A stretch of 64,000 nucleotides of DNA from Porticoccaceae bacterium (GTDB taxonomy: Bacteria > Pseudomonadota > Gammaproteobacteria > Pseudomonadales > Porticoccaceae): positions 62,001 to 126,000 of the forward strand of contig JABILI010000097.1 of assembly GCA_018654575.1 (NCBI GenBank), read 5' to 3'. Position numbers and translations under genes: made by a program. Below are positions 61,938 through 64,000 of this stretch, piece after piece. The notes beneath the pieces were generated by a model. It worked only from the letters and a program-made list of their open reading frames with translations, was not told where the DNA came from and did no database searches. Each line of letters starts with the position of its first letter. Positions within the stretch are counted from its first letter, which is position 1.

Positions 61938-63371
61938 CTATTGTAATCGAGCCAAGGCAGCAGCAATAGGCGGCCGGGGAGGGCAAGATTTGCGCGTATT
62001 CAAATCAACATGTAGCAAAAACTGTGAGCATGTTGCACAGAGTTCACCCTCCGCATTTTTCATCTCATGGGCCAGCTTTAGTTTTTTGCCTTCGGCCAAC
62101 ATAATTGATGTGAAAACGGCAAGTGCGTCTCCAGCCAAACACTCTGCCAAATAACTAATTTGTAGGTCAACCGTAAAATAACTATACCCTTGCGACACAT
62201 AATCTTGATCAGCCCCCATGCCGGCCAATAACTCATCACTGGCCTTAGAAAAGACTTCGCCATAATGGCTGTCATTCATATGCCCGTTATAATCCACCCA
62301 GCTAGACGGAACAACACGGCGAGTGGTGCAAACAGAATCGCCTAGCGCGGGCGGTGCAGTGAAGGTGTCCGCTTCTACGCTTAGGGTTTGGTCAACCTGG
62401 TTAAGCAGGTTGCCTGCCCCCCAATCTTTGACCTTTAACGCCCGCATCATGCCGACTAAATTGTCGTCGCGAATACGCTCCAATGCTCTGATCGAATATT
62501 GTCCAGACTGCTGATCTGATTGACTGGCGATCTTATCGACTAGCTCATCGGTGAGTTCTGGCACGTCCATAAGCTTGGTCCAAGGCCATTTTAAGGCCGG
62601 GCCAAATTGCTGTATGAAGTGCGCCATGCCTGCCTCACCACCCGCTATTCGGTAGGTTTCAAACATTCCCATCTGCGCCCAGCGCAGGCCGAAGCCATAA
62701 CGGATAGCGTCATCAATTTCCCTCGTTGTAGCAACGCCATCATTGATCAACCAAAGGCCTTCTCGCCACACTGCCTCCAGCAAACGGTCAGCTAGATGGG
62801 CATCAATTTCTTTGCGGACTCTTAATGGGTACATCCCAAGATCAGATAAAATGTTGGCAGCATGCTCAGTTGTTTGAGCGTCGCCGACTAGCTCCACTAA
62901 GGGAAGCAAGTAAACCGGATTAAAGGGATGAGCAACGATAATTTGTTTGGGATTGGAGGCATGTCTTTGTAATTCTGAGGGTTTAAAGCCAGACGTCGAG
63001 GAGGCAATAATTGCATTTTCTGGGCAGTGAGACTGTATTTCAGTGTAAGCCAAGTGCTTAATATCTAAACGCTCGGGAATACTTTCGCTTATCCACCCAG
63101 CATTTCTAACGGCTTCGGCAATGCTGGGGCAAAATACAAGCTGCCCTTCCTTTGGCAAAACATGTTCGTACAAGCCAGGCAGTGAACGGCGGGCATTTTT
63201 AAGCACCTCATTTATTTTTCTTTCCGCGTCTGGGGCCGTGTCAAAAACACTGACGTCATAGCCCATTAATAAAAAGCGAGCGGCCCAGCCACCACCGATA
63301 ACGCCGCCGCCAATTACAGCGAAATGTATTTTTTTATTACGGCTACTGTGAGAGGTGGCATTCGCCGCCAT
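61938..63371 (-). CDS. L-carnitine dehydrogenase fused to a betainyl-CoA thioesterase-like domain
   Basis: Two-domain enzyme of 477 residues. About 15-320 is a 3-hydroxyacyl-CoA dehydrogenase-type NAD domain (GGGVIGGGW at 21-29; catalytic H148 in VAHPFNP), matching L-carnitine 3-dehydrogenase. About 345-465 is a 4HBT-type hotdog thioesterase (VDYNGHMNDSHY, with D360 and H364). In Rhizobiales this fusion acts on carnitine and on betainyl-CoA; in Pseudomonas these are separate proteins (CdhA, CdhB). It starts as TAATG with the BKACE gene and is followed after 26 bases by the dioxygenase. Confidence 0.9.
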   Translation of the reverse strand: MAANATSHSSRNKKIHFAVIGGGVIGGGWAARFLLMGYDVSVFDTAPDAERKINEVLKNARRSLPGLYEHVLPKEGQLVFCPSIAEAVRNAGWISESIPERLDIKHLAYTEIQSHCPENAIIASSTSGFKPSELQRHASNPKQIIVAHPFNPVYLLPLVELVGDAQTTEHAANILSDLGMYPLRVRKEIDAHLADRLLEAVWREGLWLINDGVATTREIDDAIRYGFGLRWAQMGMFETYRIAGGEAGMAHFIQQFGPALKWPWTKLMDVPELTDELVDKIASQSDQQSGQYSIRALERIRDDNLVGMMRALKVKDWGAGNLLNQVDQTLSVEADTFTAPPALGDSVCTTRRVVPSSWVDYNGHMNDSHYGEVFSKASDELLAGMGADQDYVSQGYSYFTVDLQISYLAECLAGDALAVFTSIMLAEGKKLKLAHEMKNAEGELCATCSQFLLHVDLNTRKSCPPRPPIAAALARLQ

Positions 63372-64000
63372 TACCGCGGAGCTCGTTTCGTTAGGCCTAA
63401 CTGATCTCGCACTTGCTGGGGAGTCATAATGCTAGACCCCATAGCGTCGATAATGGTGACCGCCTTCTGGACTAAAGCCTCATTAGTCGCAAGGACCCCT
63501 TTTTCTAGCCAAATGTTATCTTCTAGGCCGACCCGCACATTACCGCCCGCCAAAATGGAAGCCGCGACATAAGGCATTTGACTGCGCCCAATAGAGAACG
63601 AAGACCAGTTCCAATCACGGGGGACATTGTTCACCATTGCCATATAGGTGTTCAAATCATTAGGAGCTCCCCAAGGAATTCCCATACACAGTTGGACTAA
63701 AGCCGGGCTATCGAGAACGCCCTCTTCCACTAGTTGTTTTGCAAACCACAGATGCCCCGTATCAAAGGCTTCAATCTCTGGCTTAATGCCCAATTCAGTC
63801 ATCATGCCACCCATCTCCCGCAACATACCTGGGGTGTTGGTCATGACATAATCAGCCTCTGCAAAATTCATCGTGCCACAATCTAGAGTACAGATTTCAG
63901 GCAAGCAATCAGCCATAGGCTCTATTCTGCTTTCAGCGCTGCCCATGTCCGTGCCTTCCTGTAAAGGCAGAGGCGCCGATGAAGGACCAAACACGACATC
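63371..64000 (-). CDS. BKACE family dehydrocarnitine cleavage enzyme (5' partial)
   Basis: Beta-keto acid cleavage enzyme (DUF849). In carnitine catabolism it turns 3-dehydrocarnitine and acetyl-CoA into betainyl-CoA and acetoacetate (CdhC in Pseudomonas). About 210 C-terminal residues are in the window; the frame is open to the edge, so the N-terminus is missing. Visible family motifs are LDCGTMNF, PEIEAFDTGHLWFA, FSIGRSQMPYVAASILAGGNVRVGLEDNIWL, which hold catalytic residues of the TIM barrel. The stop overlaps the next start by one base (TAATG). It is the third gene that fits carnitine breakdown. Confidence 0.92.
   Translation of the reverse strand, partial: DVVFGPSSAPLPLQEGTDMGSAESRIEPMADCLPEICTLDCGTMNFAEADYVMTNTPGMLREMGGMMTELGIKPEIEAFDTGHLWFAKQLVEEGVLDSPALVQLCMGIPWGAPNDLNTYMAMVNNVPRDWNWSSFSIGRSQMPYVAASILAGGNVRVGLEDNIWLEKGVLATNEALVQKAVTIIDAMGSSIMTPQQVRDQLGLTKRAPR

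Overview
The window is chromosomal DNA of a gammaproteobacterium, with moderate GC content and almost fully coding. Gene content and order (rpoH-ftsX-ftsE-ftsY, lrgAB, DUF423/trmB, a parAB-atp cluster next to mnmG-rsmG, Pseudomonas-type parS sites) together with marine-type accessory genes (TRAP transporter, TPR-sulfotransferase, large TonB-dependent receptor, carnitine catabolism) suggest a marine Cellvibrionales-like lineage. That placement is inference; there is no rRNA gene to fix it. No tRNA, IS element, prophage or CRISPR array was seen.

Left part (1-33 kb): the end of a molybdate ABC transporter (modB, modC); an LplT-like MFS carrier and a dicarboxylate/amino-acid symporter; an RND efflux pair; a DJ-1 family protein; gshA; dsbB followed by lrgA-lrgB; rsd; an FKBP lipoprotein; trmB and DUF423; the heat-shock sigma factor rpoH with ftsX-ftsE-ftsY; rsmD, coaD and mutM; a lone exbD; a hydrolase; TRAP dctQ-dctM without dctP; yaaA; ubiC-ubiA; an LpxL-like acyltransferase; glyQ-glyS-plsC.

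Origin part (33-48.3 kb): gyrB, recF, dnaN and dnaA run leftwards. An AT-rich region with DnaA boxes (39.2-39.6 kb) follows, then mnmE, yidC, yidD, rnpA and rpmH, also leftwards. Transcription diverges in a second AT-rich intergenic region (43.5-44.06 kb), and mnmG-rsmG-parA-parB run rightwards. Two near-identical 16-bp parS palindromes lie inside recF. Compared with the Pseudomonas layout, the rpmH-to-mnmE block is inverted, so it is unclear which of the two intergenic regions is the working origin.

Right part (48.3-64 kb): a complete F1Fo ATP synthase operon, atpIBEFHAGDC, with a clear promoter and terminator; its subunit a carries an insertion of about 65 residues. Next come a TPR-sulfotransferase and a TonB-dependent receptor, then a leftward operon that should convert gamma-butyrobetaine to carnitine and on to glycine betaine (BKACE, a carnitine dehydrogenase-thioesterase fusion, and a gamma-butyrobetaine dioxygenase).

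Most of the window is ordinary housekeeping. The points most worth a second look are the subunit-a insertion, the inverted origin block, the parS sites inside recF, the TPR-sulfotransferase/receptor pair and the fused carnitine enzyme.
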